Source: Pseudomonas poae
Lineage (GTDB): Bacteria > Pseudomonadota > Gammaproteobacteria > Pseudomonadales > Pseudomonadaceae
DNA length: 64,000 bases
Reading direction: 5' to 3'
Assembly: GCA_028869255.1 (NCBI GenBank)
Contig: CP110972.1
Coordinates: 1,307,001 to 1,371,000, forward strand
The notes under the pieces were generated by a model, which was not told where the DNA came from, did not search any database, and saw only the letters and a program-made list of their open reading frames with translations. This document shows, in pieces, positions 1-9,974 of the stretch. Positions within the stretch are counted from its first letter, which is position 1. Each line of letters opens with the position of its first letter. The position numbers and the translations under genes were made by a program.

Positions 1-741
1 CGCACCCAGCACCACGAAGATAAAGAACGCGATACACACGTAGAACATCAACACCAGGTTGGCCAGCGACATCAACACCGCTGTGCCGTTGCTGCCCACG
101 GCGTAGGCGACGGAACCGAATGCGCCGAGTGGGGCGAACTTCATGATCAGGTTGATGAACTCGAAGAAGCATTCGGAGATACGACTCAAGCCATCCTCAA
201 TGACTGAACGGCGTTCCGGCTTCAGGGCAAGCAGGGCGAAGCCAAACAGAACCGAAATAACCAGCACTTGAAGCAACTGCCCACCGGCGAAGGCGCCGAC
301 GAAGTTGTCGGGGAATATCCCGTATAAAAAGTCCATGGTCGATGCCGGAGCGTGCCCCTTGGCCACAGCTGCACTGGCCGCCGCGGCCGCCGCACTGCTG
401 GGGTGGGCGTTATGCATGCTGGAGCCGATTTCCAGCAGATTGCCCCACACAAGGCCGATGGCCAGGGCGATGGTGGACACCACCTCGAAGTAAATCAGCG
501 CGCGCAGGCCAACCTTACCCACACGTTTGATGTCTCCCGCCGACGCGATACCGTGCACCACAGTGAAGAACACCAGTGGCGCTACGGCGGTCTTGATCAG
601 TTTGAGAAAGATGTCGCCGAGGATTTTGAATTTGGCAGCCAGCTCAGGTGCCAGGAAGCCAAAGGCAATCCCCAGAACCATTGCTGCGACGACCTGAAAC
701 GTCAGGTCCTTGTAGAACGGTTTTTTCTGCGTCGTGGACAT
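1..741 (-). CDS. Dicarboxylate:cation symporter (DctA/DAACS family), 3' end beyond window
   Basis: Translating the minus strand from the ATG at 741 gives an open frame to the window edge (about 247 residues seen, no stop). It begins MSTTQKKPFYKDLTFQVV, followed by the family hallmark FLKLIKTAVAPLVFFTVVHG and several hydrophobic helices. Inner-membrane proteins of this family import C4-dicarboxylates or acidic amino acids with H+ or Na+. A purine-rich GAGATC stretch precedes the ATG. It runs in the same direction as the lyase at 831-2186, 90 bases away, so it may import that enzyme's substrate or product. A second, clearly different member of the family lies at 20837-22192. Family assignment is firm; substrate is not known. 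Confidence 0.85.
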   Translation of the reverse strand, partial: MSTTQKKPFYKDLTFQVVAAMVLGIAFGFLAPELAAKFKILGDIFLKLIKTAVAPLVFFTVVHGIASAGDIKRVGKVGLRALIYFEVVSTIALAIGLVWGNLLEIGSSMHNAHPSSAAAAAASAAVAKGHAPASTMDFLYGIFPDNFVGAFAGGQLLQVLVISVLFGFALLALKPERRSVIEDGLSRISECFFEFINLIMKFAPLGAFGSVAYAVGSNGTAVLMSLANLVLMFYVCIAFFIFVVLGA

Positions 742-830
742 GTCTACGATCTCGTTGTTGTTATTGGCGAGTATTGACAGTGTGTGCAGCAATAAAAGGG
801 CGCACGGTTGGGCATGTGCGCCCCTTGGCA

Positions 831-2186
831 TCAGCGTTTTACTGCGCCGGGACGTGCCAGGGCGATGTCCACCATCTGCGGGGCAAGGCCCAGGTAATTG
901 GCGGGGTCGGTGAGACGTTGCAGCTCGACCAGGTCCAGCTGTGCGGTGGCTTCGCCCTGAGCCAGCAACGCATCCAGCAGGCTGGTTCCTTGATCGTTGG
1001 CCATGCGGCATGCGGCGTATACCACGTCGTGAGCCACCTGGCGGCCAAGGGCCGGTGCCAGGCCCATCATCACCGCCTCGGCGACAATCAGCCCCTGGGT
1101 CATGTCGAGGTTCTTGCGCATGCGTTCGGGGCGTACTTCAAGGCCTGCGAGCATGAACTTGGCCTGGCCCAGGGACGCTGCGCTCAAGGCGAAGGCTTCG
1201 GGGATGGCGATCCACTCCGCCTGCCACGGACCCGTGGAGCGCTCGAAGTCCTGGATCATGGCATCAAGCATCAGCCCGGCGTGCTGACGCACACCTTTGG
1301 CGGCGGCGTACATCAGTTCGCAGGAAATCGGATTGCGTTTTTGCGGCATGGTACTGCTGGCGCCACGGCCCTTGACGAAGGGCTCGTAAACTTCGCCCAG
1401 CTCGCTGGTCATCATCATCATGATGTCCAGCGCGATCTTGCCGAGAGAACCGGTGACCAGGCCCAGGAAGTTAAGCGTTTCTGCGAGCCCGTCCCGGGCC
1501 ACGTGCCAGGTTGCCTGCGGCACACCGAGACCGAGTTCGGCCATCAGTGCCTCTTGCACGTCCAGGCCTTTGTCGCCCAAGGAGGCCAAGGTGCCTGCCG
1601 CGCCGGCGAACTGACCGATTTCGACTCGGGGGCGCAATTCCACCAGCCGTTCGGCATGGCGGTCGAACATGCTCAGCCAGACCGCGCACTTGTAGCCAAA
1701 CGTGATGGGCAGGGCGTGTTGCAGGTGCGTGCGGCCTGCCATCGGGGTATCGCGATAACGCTGGGCCAGGTCGGCCAGCAACCCGCGCACAACCTGGATG
1801 TCACGCTCGACGATCGCCAGGGCTGCGCGTACTTGCAGGACCACCGCCGTGTCCATGATGTCTTGGGTAGTCGCGCCCCAGTGCACGTAGCGCCCGGCTT
1901 CGCCGCAGGTTTTCGACAGTTGCTCCACTAACGGCAGGATCGGGTAACCGACGATTTCGGTTTCGTGCTGCATCAACGCCAGATCAAGGGATTCATAGGT
2001 GGCCAGGGCGGCGATTTGCTCGGCGGCCTCTGCCGGAATCACCCCACAACGCGCTTCAGCGCGGGCCAAGGCCACTTCCACTTCGATGTAGCGTTTGATC
2101 AGGGCTTGGTCGGAGAACACGCCGCGCATTTCGGCAGTGCCAAACATATCGCGAAAAAGGGCGGAGTCGAAGACGGTGCTGGACAT
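831..2186 (-). CDS. Fumarase/aspartase-superfamily lyase (PcaB/adenylosuccinate-lyase-like)
   Basis: 451 residues, normal length for the 3-carboxy-cis,cis-muconate cycloisomerase / adenylosuccinate lyase branch. The superfamily signature loop is present as GASSTMPQKRNP around residue 280, and the helical segments HWGATTQDIMDTAV and AGRTHLQHALPITFGY match the substrate-binding C1/C2 regions. Such enzymes eliminate fumarate from, or lactonise, a carboxylated substrate in the cytoplasm. No other protocatechuate-pathway genes are nearby. The neighbours are a dicarboxylate symporter downstream and a divergent GntR/HutC regulator, which suggests a small inducible module for one exogenous fumarate- or succinate-adduct. 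PcaB is an alternative that the context does not favour. Confidence 0.75.
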   Translation of the reverse strand: MSSTVFDSALFRDMFGTAEMRGVFSDQALIKRYIEVEVALARAEARCGVIPAEAAEQIAALATYESLDLALMQHETEIVGYPILPLVEQLSKTCGEAGRYVHWGATTQDIMDTAVVLQVRAALAIVERDIQVVRGLLADLAQRYRDTPMAGRTHLQHALPITFGYKCAVWLSMFDRHAERLVELRPRVEIGQFAGAAGTLASLGDKGLDVQEALMAELGLGVPQATWHVARDGLAETLNFLGLVTGSLGKIALDIMMMMTSELGEVYEPFVKGRGASSTMPQKRNPISCELMYAAAKGVRQHAGLMLDAMIQDFERSTGPWQAEWIAIPEAFALSAASLGQAKFMLAGLEVRPERMRKNLDMTQGLIVAEAVMMGLAPALGRQVAHDVVYAACRMANDQGTSLLDALLAQGEATAQLDLVELQRLTDPANYLGLAPQMVDIALARPGAVKR

Positions 2187-2218
2187 GAGGGAAATCCTAA
2201 TATGTTGTTATTTATCGT

Positions 2219-2233
2219 ACATATATTATATGT
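2219..2233. promoter_or_regulatory. Perfect dyad ACATATA-T-TATATGT between lyase and GntR gene
   Basis: A 7-bp perfect inverted repeat with a one-base centre lies in the 100-bp gap between the divergent lyase and GntR genes. It sits inside an AT-rich stretch flanked on both sides by GTAC. Position and symmetry fit an operator for the adjacent GntR/HutC regulator; this is inferred from architecture only. Confidence 0.5.
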
Positions 2234-2290
2234 CCGTACATTATGATTGCCCTTGTCCTGTTACACTGTCAACTCATGAGCGAGGTACAG

Positions 2291-3031
2291 ATGGAAGGCA
2301 TGAACCCGAAACGCTATGCAGCAGTGGCTAGGGATTTGATCGACGAAATTGGCCATGGGCGCTATCCCGTCGGCTCTCTACTGCCGACAGAATTCGAACT
2401 CTGCGCTCTGTACCAGGTGAGCCGGCATACGGTACGTGCGGCGATCGAGCAGCTACAGGGCCACGGCATGGTGTCCCGGCGTAAACGGGTAGGCACCCGA
2501 GTAGAAGCGTCTTCGCCCAAGAGCGGCTATTCCCAGTCGATGGCCTCGGTGGCGGACCTGGTGCATGTGGCAGAAACCCATATCAGGGATATCCAGGATG
2601 TTCGCCATTTTGTGGCCGACATCGCGCTAGCCAAGCGCCTGGGGCTGGAGCCCGGAGGACACTATTTCTGTGTTTCAAGCATCAAAGTGGATGATGATGA
2701 GGGTCATGCGCCGTTCTGCTGGACGGACGTCTATGCAGAGAAGGCTTACGAGCAGATCATCCCGGATGCGAAAGCTCATCCCGATGAACTGATTGCCGCG
2801 CTGATCGGCAGGGCGTTCTCCAGGCATATCGATGTCGTGGATCAAGAGGTTCGGCCGGTGCAATTGTCGGCTGACTTGGCGTCTTGCCTTAAGGCACAAG
2901 CAGGTGCGCTTGGCTTAAATATTATTCGTCAGTACCGGGACGAGGCGGGCGCGCTGATTGCGGTCTCTGAAACGGTCTATCCTAGCGACCGTTTCACATT
3001 AGTGATGCAGATGACGCGAGATAGAAGCTGA
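2291..3031 (+). CDS. GntR/HutC-family transcriptional regulator with UTRA domain
   Basis: 246 residues from the ATG at 2291, chosen because GAGCGAGG lies five bases before it. ATG codons at 2276 and 2300 are alternatives in the same frame. Residues about 10-75 form the GntR winged helix (GSLLPTEFELCALYQVSRHTVRAAI is split by the recognition helix SRHTVRAAI). The rest matches the UTRA ligand-binding fold, ending in SETVYPSDRFTLVM, a typical HutC-type tail. It probably represses the divergent lyase gene and the symporter and releases on binding their substrate. Confidence 0.88.
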   Translation: MEGMNPKRYAAVARDLIDEIGHGRYPVGSLLPTEFELCALYQVSRHTVRAAIEQLQGHGMVSRRKRVGTRVEASSPKSGYSQSMASVADLVHVAETHIRDIQDVRHFVADIALAKRLGLEPGGHYFCVSSIKVDDDEGHAPFCWTDVYAEKAYEQIIPDAKAHPDELIAALIGRAFSRHIDVVDQEVRPVQLSADLASCLKAQAGALGLNIIRQYRDEAGALIAVSETVYPSDRFTLVMQMTRDRS

Positions 3032-3066
3032 TTTGGGTGAGCGCTGAGGTATTCGGTGGAGCTTAG

Positions 3067-3198
3067 GCATACGCAGCCCCCATCGGAAATGTTTCTCTGG
3101 CGGCCGAGCAACTGGGTATCAGCCGCTCGACGCTGCAACGGCGCATCCGTGCCAACCATCTGTTGTTGCGCACGCGTGATCGTCGAGCCAGTTCGTAA
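3067..3198 (+). pseudogene. Remnant of a Fis-type HTH (C-terminus of a sigma54-dependent activator)
   Basis: A short open stretch reads GNVSLAAEQLGISRSTLQRR, which matches the Fis-type DNA-recognition helices that end bacterial enhancer-binding proteins, and stops at 3196-3198. An in-frame TAG at 3064 lies just before it and no AAA+ domain is present. This is a stranded 3' scrap of a regulator gene. Confidence 0.6.
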
Positions 3199-3278
3199 GC
3201 TGCTAAGGAACAGCTCCATCTCGAAGGACCTCGTCAGTTTCTGCCTCCCGTGCAGGCCCGTCATACTGCATTGCGATA

Positions 3279-3476
3279 CTAGCCTTTAAAAGTCTTATGC
3301 CAGACTTCGAGCAGCGCAGACTGGTTTTCAATGATGTAGCTGTAGTCAGGTTTCATCATTCGATCACGCTCTGCGTCACTGAAGTTGATCTACTTGTTCA
3401 ACTCTTGCGGAAGTACGGTATTCCTGACTGTCGGCACGTTGTCGGCGCCGATGCCGAGTTGACCCTGTTGCCGAGA
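3279..3476 (-). pseudogene. Remnant resembling the C-terminus of a secreted or solute-binding protein
   Basis: On the minus strand one frame reads coherently as GQLGIGADNVPTVRNTVLPQ, then an in-frame TAG (3390-3392), then INFSDAERDRMMKPDYSYII and a tail ending WHKTFKG and a stop. The residue pattern on both sides of the TAG looks like real coding sequence. I think of a periplasmic binding protein but cannot name the family with confidence. Confidence 0.35.
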
Positions 3477-3572
3477 TTTCACTGCCCCAGTCTGATCCCT
3501 CGTGAATCATTGTCTGTGCTGGATTTTTGCAGGTTTGGAGATGGGGCAGTCTTGCGTCGGCAATTGGGTCAA

Positions 3573-3665
3573 TCTAGGGGCAGCGCCAACAGCCCAGAGG
3601 ATGACCAGCGCCGACAGCCAATGCAGGTAGATACGGGTCGTCGAGTAGGGGGGCGGGCATTGATT
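3573..3665 (-). pseudogene. N-terminal scrap of a cytochrome b561
   Basis: A minus-strand frame contains YSTTRIYLHWLSALVILWAV, very like the first membrane helix of cytochrome b561 (CybB) proteins with its haem-ligand histidine. The similarity ends abruptly after AVG and no later helices follow. Together with the two scraps to its left, this makes 3.03-3.73 kb a zone of broken gene ends. Confidence 0.5.
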
Positions 3666-3954
3666 GCAAGACGGGAGGAAACATAGGGGCGCGCACTGCT
3701 CGCTAGGGGGAAGTTTTTCCATTTTTATTTAACGATGCTAGCTGATGATCCCCTCTGCAAGAGCGCTCCGAAACGCCTGTTACGGAGCGACACCGGCATC
3801 CGGGGTGTGACTTGCTCGGCATCCATGTATGCGGACCGACGGCATTAAAGCGCTGAATAACGATGCCGATAAAACCAAACGAGCCTGTGCTGCGACTTTC
3901 AGCGTGCCTGGTTTCTTGCTCCATTTCCTCAGGCAGATATTTAGGAGAAGTCTT

Positions 3955-5595
3955 ATGGCATGGTTTCGTGATGCGAAATTGTCCAGCAAATTAATCGCTG
4001 CATTCGGGGTATGCGCACTCATTACTCTTGTGGTCGGGATGTTGGGCAGCCGAGGTGTCTCTCAGTTATCGGACAGTCTCAGATTGGTGTTTTCCAACAA
4101 CCTCATTTCTGTCGCGAAAACGGCAGAAACCAAAAGCAACGCAATTGCGCAGCAACGCGATTTGTATAGCCTCATCTCCGCCACCGTCTCCGACGCGCCA
4201 CAGCGCGCCAAGGACGAGATACTCAGTAGTCTGGCGGCGAACCGCGCAGCCAGCGAAAAGGCATTTGCGATCTACCGTGCGACGCCATTGGCTGATGATG
4301 AGCGCGCCGCTGGCGACAAGATGGAGCGGGACTGGCCGGATTATCAGGCTCAGGTGCAACGGGTCGTTACTGCCTTGCAAGCCGGAGACATTGCATCCGC
4401 TCGATCTATCATGTCGGGTGATCTGCAACGAGGTTTCAGTACGGTCATGGACGAGCTGACCATCATCGTCGAATCGAACAATCGCCAAATCGGCGAAGGT
4501 GCTCAGGACGCTGACGCTATGGCAAGATCAGCGACAACCACGCTGTACATCGGCATCGGCATCGCTTTTCTTGCGGCACTGCTCCTGGGCATGTTCATCA
4601 GCAGAGTGATCAGTCGCCCCATCGCTTTGGCCGTTACGAGTGCTGAGCGCATTGCACAGGGCGATCTCACTCACGTCATCAACAGTGTTTCGCGTGATGA
4701 AACCGGACAATTGATCACGGCGCTGGGCAAAATGCAGGAAAGTCTGAAAACCACGATCCACCAAATTGCTGACGCATCCAACCAACTGGCTTCTGCTGCT
4801 GAGGAGCTCAACGCTGTGACGGAAGACGGCAGCCGAGGGCTGCTGCGCCAAAATGACGAGATTCAGCAGGCAGCTACCGCGGTGACCGAAATGACCTCGG
4901 CAGTAGAGGAGGTCGCCCGTAATGCGATGTCAGCGTCCGAGGCGTCTGCGTCAGCCAGTTCGCAAGCCACTCATGGCGTTGGCCAGGCACGTGATGCGGT
5001 CGCAGCCGTGAACAGCGCGACTGCAGAAATCAAGTCTTCGACCACCATCGTTGAAGATCTGGCGGTGCAGGTGAGAGATATTGGCAAGGTGCTCGACGTG
5101 ATTCGTGGCATTGCTGAACAAACCAACCTGTTGGCCCTCAACGCCGCCATCGAGGCTGCCCGAGCAGGGGAGCAAGGTCGTGGTTTCGCCGTAGTCGCTG
5201 ACGAAGTACGTGCCCTGGCCGCGAGAACACAATCCTCAACAGGCGAAATTGAAAGCATGATTGGCGCGGTGCAATCGAGGGCCGATCAGGCGGTGCTGGC
5301 GATGGGCAAGAGCCAGTCCCTGGTGACCAATACGCAAACCCTGGCGCAGGCGACCGGCGACGCCCTCGAACAGATCGCGCAAGGTATAGGTCAGATCAAT
5401 GACCGCAACCTGGTCATTGCCAGTGCCTGCGAGGAGCAAGCCCACGTGGCTCGTGAGGTTGATCGAAACCTGGTCAACATCCAGGAACTGTCGACACAGA
5501 CAGCCGCCGGTGCTCACCAGACTACGGCTTCTTCGCAGGATCTCTCCCGGCTGGCCGGCTCCTTCAATGAACTGGTCAAACGCTTCAAGCTGTGA
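3955..5595 (+). CDS. Methyl-accepting chemotaxis protein with 4-helix-bundle sensor
   Basis: 546 residues from the ATG at 3955, which has AGGAGA just upstream at 3943-3948; an in-frame ATG at 3829 has no such site. Order: TM1 (about 12-32), periplasmic four-helix-bundle region (35-190), TM2 (about 195-220, [19 protein letters not shown]), HAMP with [19 protein letters not shown], then the cytoplasmic signalling hairpin containing [20 protein letters not shown]. It lacks a CheR-binding pentapeptide and ends LVKRFKL. It probably senses a small organic acid at the inner membrane and signals to CheA/CheW. A related receptor is encoded at 32279-33901. Confidence 0.93.
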   Translation: MAWFRDAKLSSKLIAAFGVCALITLVVGMLGSRGVSQLSDSLRLVFSNNLISVAKTAETKSNAIAQQRDLYSLISATVSDAPQRAKDEILSSLAANRAASEKAFAIYRATPLADDERAAGDKMERDWPDYQAQVQRVVTALQAGDIASARSIMSGDLQRGFSTVMDELTIIVESNNRQIGEGAQDADAMARSATTTLYIGIGIAFLAALLLGMFISRVISRPIALAVTSAERIAQGDLTHVINSVSRDETGQLITALGKMQESLKTTIHQIADASNQLASAAEELNAVTEDGSRGLLRQNDEIQQAATAVTEMTSAVEEVARNAMSASEASASASSQATHGVGQARDAVAAVNSATAEIKSSTTIVEDLAVQVRDIGKVLDVIRGIAEQTNLLALNAAIEAARAGEQGRGFAVVADEVRALAARTQSSTGEIESMIGAVQSRADQAVLAMGKSQSLVTNTQTLAQATGDALEQIAQGIGQINDRNLVIASACEEQAHVAREVDRNLVNIQELSTQTAAGAHQTTASSQDLSRLAGSFNELVKRFKL

Positions 5596-5812
5596 GGGGC
5601 CGCTATCCACTTAGGATCAGCGGCTATACAGGCGTACGTGCTTGGCGCAGCCAGCGGTATTGAGCTGCGATTCATTGCAAAGCCCAGCGCAAGCAAGCGC
5701 TCACCTATCGGCGCGTAATGGCGATGTAATATTAGCACTGGTAGAATTCGTACCGCGATTCCAGAAGCGTATCCGGACACCGCGTCTGTCTCATTCAACT
5801 CTTGCCGGAAAA

Positions 5813-7370
5813 ATGATTAACCTATCGGCGGTGTGTCGTAGCTATCGGGCGATTTCCTTCGCAGATGGCATTTTGTGTGCTGTGGTGTTGGCGCTAGGTA
5901 TGCCTGTCACTGCCGCTGTTTGTGCGATCACTGACCAGTTAAATCAAGCCGCAATCAAGAGGCCTTTTGATTTTGCGGTGGATGAGCGAGTGAGCCGTAT
6001 TCAACGGCGCTTTGTCATTCAGACCCTTCAGTTGGACAGCCTCCGACGATTCTTTATCAACGCCGACGATGTGACTGATAAGGAGTTTCGTTGGTTTGTG
6101 ACGCCGTTAATCAATGAAGGCGAAAGTTACGGATGGCTGCAGCGCGTTTCGGAACAGGGCCTGGACGATCTGCGCGCCAAGGCGCTGTCTGATGGCGTGA
6201 GCGATGTTTCATTGCACGAGCGCGACCCTGCAACTCGCGGAAGGGTGCCGATTCAGAGTCGTCCCGAACATTTCATTCTTCTCTATTTGGTCGCGCACGA
6301 TTACACCGACGCGACCGTTAGCCCAGGTATGGACATTGTTTCGCGTCCTGGTCGCTTGGCTCTTCTGCAACAAGCCCGGCGTCCCAGAAGATGGCGGTGT
6401 CCGAGCCGTTGGTTATGATGAATGGGCAAACCGTTATCTTCTTCGTCGCTCCGGTATTTGACGACGAATTAAAGAAAACGGGTGATGACGGCCTGCGAGG
6501 TTTCGCGCTTGCAACGATGCAAGTGAGCTTCTTGATGGAGCAAAATATTCCGGTGTCCAGCTTGGAGTATCTGAACGTTGTACTCACAGTGAACGACGCT
6601 GATCAACACGAAAAAGAGGTGTATCGCAGTCGCGAACCGGCGGTAGGTTCGCAACTTTACGCCCAGCATAAGCTGACATTCGCCGACCGTAGTTACACGC
6701 TCAAATTGAGTGCGACCAGGAATTTTCTGCGCCTCAACGATAATCATCTAAACCTCTATCGCGTTGCCGCTGCCGGCGGCTGCCTGACGTTGCTGCTGAC
6801 GCTGGTCATCTACTTACTGATCAGTCAGCGTGCGCGGGCAGTCTCTCTGGTTGAGGAGAGGACGGGAGAGCTCGTGCGACTCAGTACCACGGATTATTTA
6901 ACCGACGTTTATAACCGCCGTTACTTTGAGCAGTCCATGGCGCGTTTACTGATCGAGTCGAGGGACGGTGCCTTGGCCCTCTGCGTGGTGATGTTTGACA
7001 TCGATCACTTCAAGAGAATCAACGATTGTTTTGGTCATCTCCAAGGCGATCGAGTGCTCAGGCAACTGAGTCAGATGATTCGCTCAACGACGCGTAGCAG
7101 CGATATTCTGTGCCGAACGGGTGGGGAAGAATTCATCTTGATTTGCCCGAACACGACGCTTGGCGCCGCTGGCCAGATGGCGGAAAAACTGAGACAGACT
7201 ATTGGGGCTGGCTCTTTCGCAGATGTCGGCCACGTGACCTGCAGCTTTGGAGTGGTTGAATGGCAGACGTGGGAGTCGCTTGATCACTTGCTCAGCGAGT
7301 TGATGATGCGGTCTATGAGGCCAAGGCCGACGGGCGAGACCGAGTGGTTGTTCACTCGTGCGTAGCGTGA
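5813..7370 (+). pseudogene. CHASE-GGDEF diguanylate cyclase with two frameshifts
   Basis: The first frame (from ATG 5813) gives TM1 and a CHASE-like periplasmic domain (VSRIQRRFVIQTLQLDSLRR) and then derails. The correct reading resumes after 6378-6379, where one G appears lost from a GGG. The second frame gives TM2, then a GGDEF domain with CRTGGEEF and an RSSD inhibitory (I-) site five residues before it. Near 7289-7293 one more base is missing, after which RVDDAVYEAKADGRDRVVVH completes a normal GGDEF ending at 7370. If intact it would make cyclic-di-GMP in response to an external ligand. As written it is broken unless the two lesions are sequencing errors. Confidence 0.8.
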
Positions 7371-7479
7371 CGAGACACCGAACAACAGGGTGTTAGTAAG
7401 CAGGTCTTGAGCGGGGCGTCAGAGGCGCCTCCGTGCTGAGGGGCGCTGGTTTGCGTCGTGGCGTGATGAACAAATGGAA

Positions 7480-7498
7480 GCCCGGCGTAACGCCGGGC
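7480..7498 (-). terminator. Hairpin terminator after the OprD gene
   Basis: GCCCGGCG-TAA-CGCCGGGC forms an 8-bp perfect stem 10 bases past the porin stop. Reading on the minus strand the stem is followed by a moderately T-rich TTCCATTTGTT. Confidence 0.7.
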
Positions 7499-7507
7499 CT
7501 CAACGCC

Positions 7508-8836
7508 TTACAGAATGTTCATCGGATAGCTGATGATCACCCGATGCTCATCGCTGTCCCGCTGTGTAGATACTCCGGTACGCAGTGAGGCGTGGCGCAG
7601 AGCGATGCTCAGGTCCTTGAGCGGCCCTTGCTGTACCACATAGCTCACTGTCAGGTTGCGTTCCCATTCACTTTTGTCGCCAGTGGGGGTGCGGATGTTC
7701 GAGCCGCTTTCGTACATGCCCAGGAAGCTCAGGCCGGGAATTCCGACTTTCGCAAAGTCATAGCCATACCGAACCTGCCAAGTGGTTTCCCCGGCGCGCT
7801 GGAATTTGCCGATCATCGATTCCGTCATGAAGTAGGCTGTCGAACCGTCCCCCTGGTTCAGCCAGACCGCATCACTGTCCCCACTGACTTGCTGCAGGCC
7901 GGCGGAGAACGTATGGCCGTTCACCAGGTAGGTGAATTGCGCGCTGTCCAGGCGGCTGTCGACTTTGCCTTTGGTGACGCCATCGCCGTTGTAGCCGAAG
8001 GTGTAGAAATCGGGATCATGGCCGTTGGCGCCGTCGGAGCGGTTGTCGAAGTGCCGCAAATCGGTGCGCAGTGTGCCGGGGCCGACCTGCATATCGTATT
8101 TGAGACCCAGGAAGTTCTGTTTGTAGAAGTCCTGCAGGTTGCCGTAGTAGTACTGCAACATCAGGTCTTTGGTGGCTTTGTAATCCACGCCGCCGTAGTA
8201 GAACTTGTTCACGAACTCGCCGGTTTGCGCATTGTTTGCACCGGGAATCGACATGCCCATCTGGTTGCTCGAACCGCGGCCTTTGACATGCTCCAACTGG
8301 CCGAGGGTGAACGTGAAGTTCTCCAGGTCCTTGGACTCGATTTGTCCGCCGTTGAACGTCTGTTGAAGCATCCGGTCAGTCGACATCACCACCGGCAACA
8401 TCGGCACCAGCGTGCCGTATTTCAATACGGTGTTGGAGAACTTTGCCTTGGTCGTCAGGCCCAGGCTGCCGAACTCATCCACGGCACGCCCGTTGTCGGT
8501 CGGGAAGACGTTGCCGTTGAACGCCGTGCCTTGCGGGTTGTAGTGCCTGCCTTTGCCAGAGTCCAAGCGGACGCCGAACATGCCGATAGCGTCCACGCCG
8601 AAACCGACCGTGCCTTGGGTAAAACCGGACTGGAAGTTGGCGATGAAGCCCTGACCCCATTCCTGGGTGTAGTTGGGGTCGGCGGCGCCGCTGCGGTTGT
8701 CGGCATTGCTGAAGAAGTTGCGGGCCAGCACGCTGAGCTTGCTGTCTTCCACCAATCCTGCGGCATACCCTTGTTGAGCGATGATCAGGCCGCAAATGCC
8801 GGCCACTACTTTAGGTGCGCGATTGAAAAGCTCCAT
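7508..8836 (-). CDS. OprD-family outer-membrane porin
   Basis: 442 residues from the ATG at 8836, which has GGGG 9 bases upstream; ATG codons at 8845 and 8851 are also in frame. The signal peptide ends near GYA-AGLVED. The mature start LSVLARNFFSNADNR and the internal GRAVDEFGSLGLTTKAKFS, TLVPMLPVV and KFYYGGVDYKATKDLMLQYYY segments are OprD hallmarks. The 18-stranded barrel ends HRVIISYPMNIL. Members take up basic amino acids, dipeptides or aromatic and organic acids. The gene stands alone with its own terminator, upstream of a truncated MFS gene in the same direction, and may once have been co-transcribed with it. Confidence 0.92.
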   Translation of the reverse strand: MELFNRAPKVVAGICGLIIAQQGYAAGLVEDSKLSVLARNFFSNADNRSGAADPNYTQEWGQGFIANFQSGFTQGTVGFGVDAIGMFGVRLDSGKGRHYNPQGTAFNGNVFPTDNGRAVDEFGSLGLTTKAKFSNTVLKYGTLVPMLPVVMSTDRMLQQTFNGGQIESKDLENFTFTLGQLEHVKGRGSSNQMGMSIPGANNAQTGEFVNKFYYGGVDYKATKDLMLQYYYGNLQDFYKQNFLGLKYDMQVGPGTLRTDLRHFDNRSDGANGHDPDFYTFGYNGDGVTKGKVDSRLDSAQFTYLVNGHTFSAGLQQVSGDSDAVWLNQGDGSTAYFMTESMIGKFQRAGETTWQVRYGYDFAKVGIPGLSFLGMYESGSNIRTPTGDKSEWERNLTVSYVVQQGPLKDLSIALRHASLRTGVSTQRDSDEHRVIISYPMNIL

Positions 8837-8898
8837 CGGAGTCATCCCCATGAGTTATTGAGTGTTGTGAGAGGCAGTCAAAAGCGGCTGTAGAGTTT

Positions 8899-9974
8899 TT
8901 ATTGTTTTTCAGGAGCGACGGTGGCCGGTAAGACGTTCAGTCTTACGGGCGGCAAGCGGTACAGGATGAACAGTGCCAACACGCCGAGGCCGGCGCAGAG
9001 CAGCAAGCCGACGCCCACCGACTGAGCCAGGGCATCGCGGGCCAGGTTCAGCCATTGCGGGTGTTGGAGCAGGGCGGCATCGGGGCGCAACAGGACCTGT
9101 GGGTCGGCGTACAACGCCAGTCCGTCAGCGTGCCCTTGGGCGATAAACAGTCGTTGCAGGTTGGCGCTGTAAAGCAGGCTGACCAGCACGCCCATCGAGG
9201 CGGTTCCAAGCAAGCCGCCTACCAGGCGCAGCGATTGGGTCAGTGCAGTAGCGATCCCTAGAAACTGACGCTCGGCGAGGGTTTGAGTGAAGACCGTCAG
9301 GTTCAACAGGATGAAACCCAGGCCAAGACCTGCCAGCAGGATCAAGCCGAGTAACGCGTTGAATGAAGCACTTCGCCCGGCAATGGCCAAGCCCAGGCAC
9401 GCCAGCAGCAGCGCTACAAAACCGCACAGTGGCAATAGGTTCGGATTGCGCAAACGAGTCACGATCCGACTGTTGACGATGGCGCCGAGGGTGATGCTCA
9501 GCGCGAGTGGCGTAATCAACAGGCCGGCATCTTGCGGCGAGTAGCCGTAGCTGCCTTGCAGCAACAGCGGCAGATAGAACAACAACGAAAACATGATCGC
9601 CCCGGCCGCCATCGACAGCACAAACAGCAGGCGCATGCTCGGCAACCCGAGTAACGCCGCTGGCAGTAGTGCGTGCTGGCAGCGGCGTTCCCAGCGCCAT
9701 AAGGCGAGAGTTGCCACGATGCAACTCAAACCCAGCGCGGCACTCAGCATCAGGCTGGAATGCCCCAGCCACTCGACGAACAATTGCAGGCTGCCCAGCG
9801 CCAGCGCAATCAGCAAGGCGCCGGGCCAGTCGAGGCTGATCTTCGTTTGTTGAAGCGGGCGGTAATAAGGCAAGTAACGCCAGGCAAAGAACAGCGCCAG
9901 GCAGCCCAGCGGCAGATTGATGTAGAACACCGAGCGCCAACCGTAAGCCCCCGTCAGATAACCGCCCACCTTGG
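8899..9974 (-). pseudogene. MFS drug:H+ antiporter (14-TM, DHA2-like), 5' end deleted
   Basis: The open frame starts mid-protein at VGGYLTGAYGWRSVFYINLP, which is the conserved loop after TM5 in DHA2 exporters, and runs through eight or nine further hydrophobic helices to ...YRLPPVRLNVLPATVAPEKQ. The first 130-150 residues, including motif A and TM1-4, are absent. At about 9974 the sequence switches to a solute-binding-protein fragment on the other strand. The remaining part is uninterrupted, so the deletion is probably recent. Confidence 0.8.

Noticed and set aside
648..1931. Long plus-strand open frame opposite the lyase gene
   Set aside because: Composition follows the antisense of a high-GC3 gene, with His/Gln/Gly-rich nonsense and no motif or ribosome-binding site; the minus strand encodes a clear lyase.
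7592..8893. 433-residue plus-strand frame opposite the OprD gene
   Set aside because: Antisense shadow; the porin on the minus strand is unmistakable.
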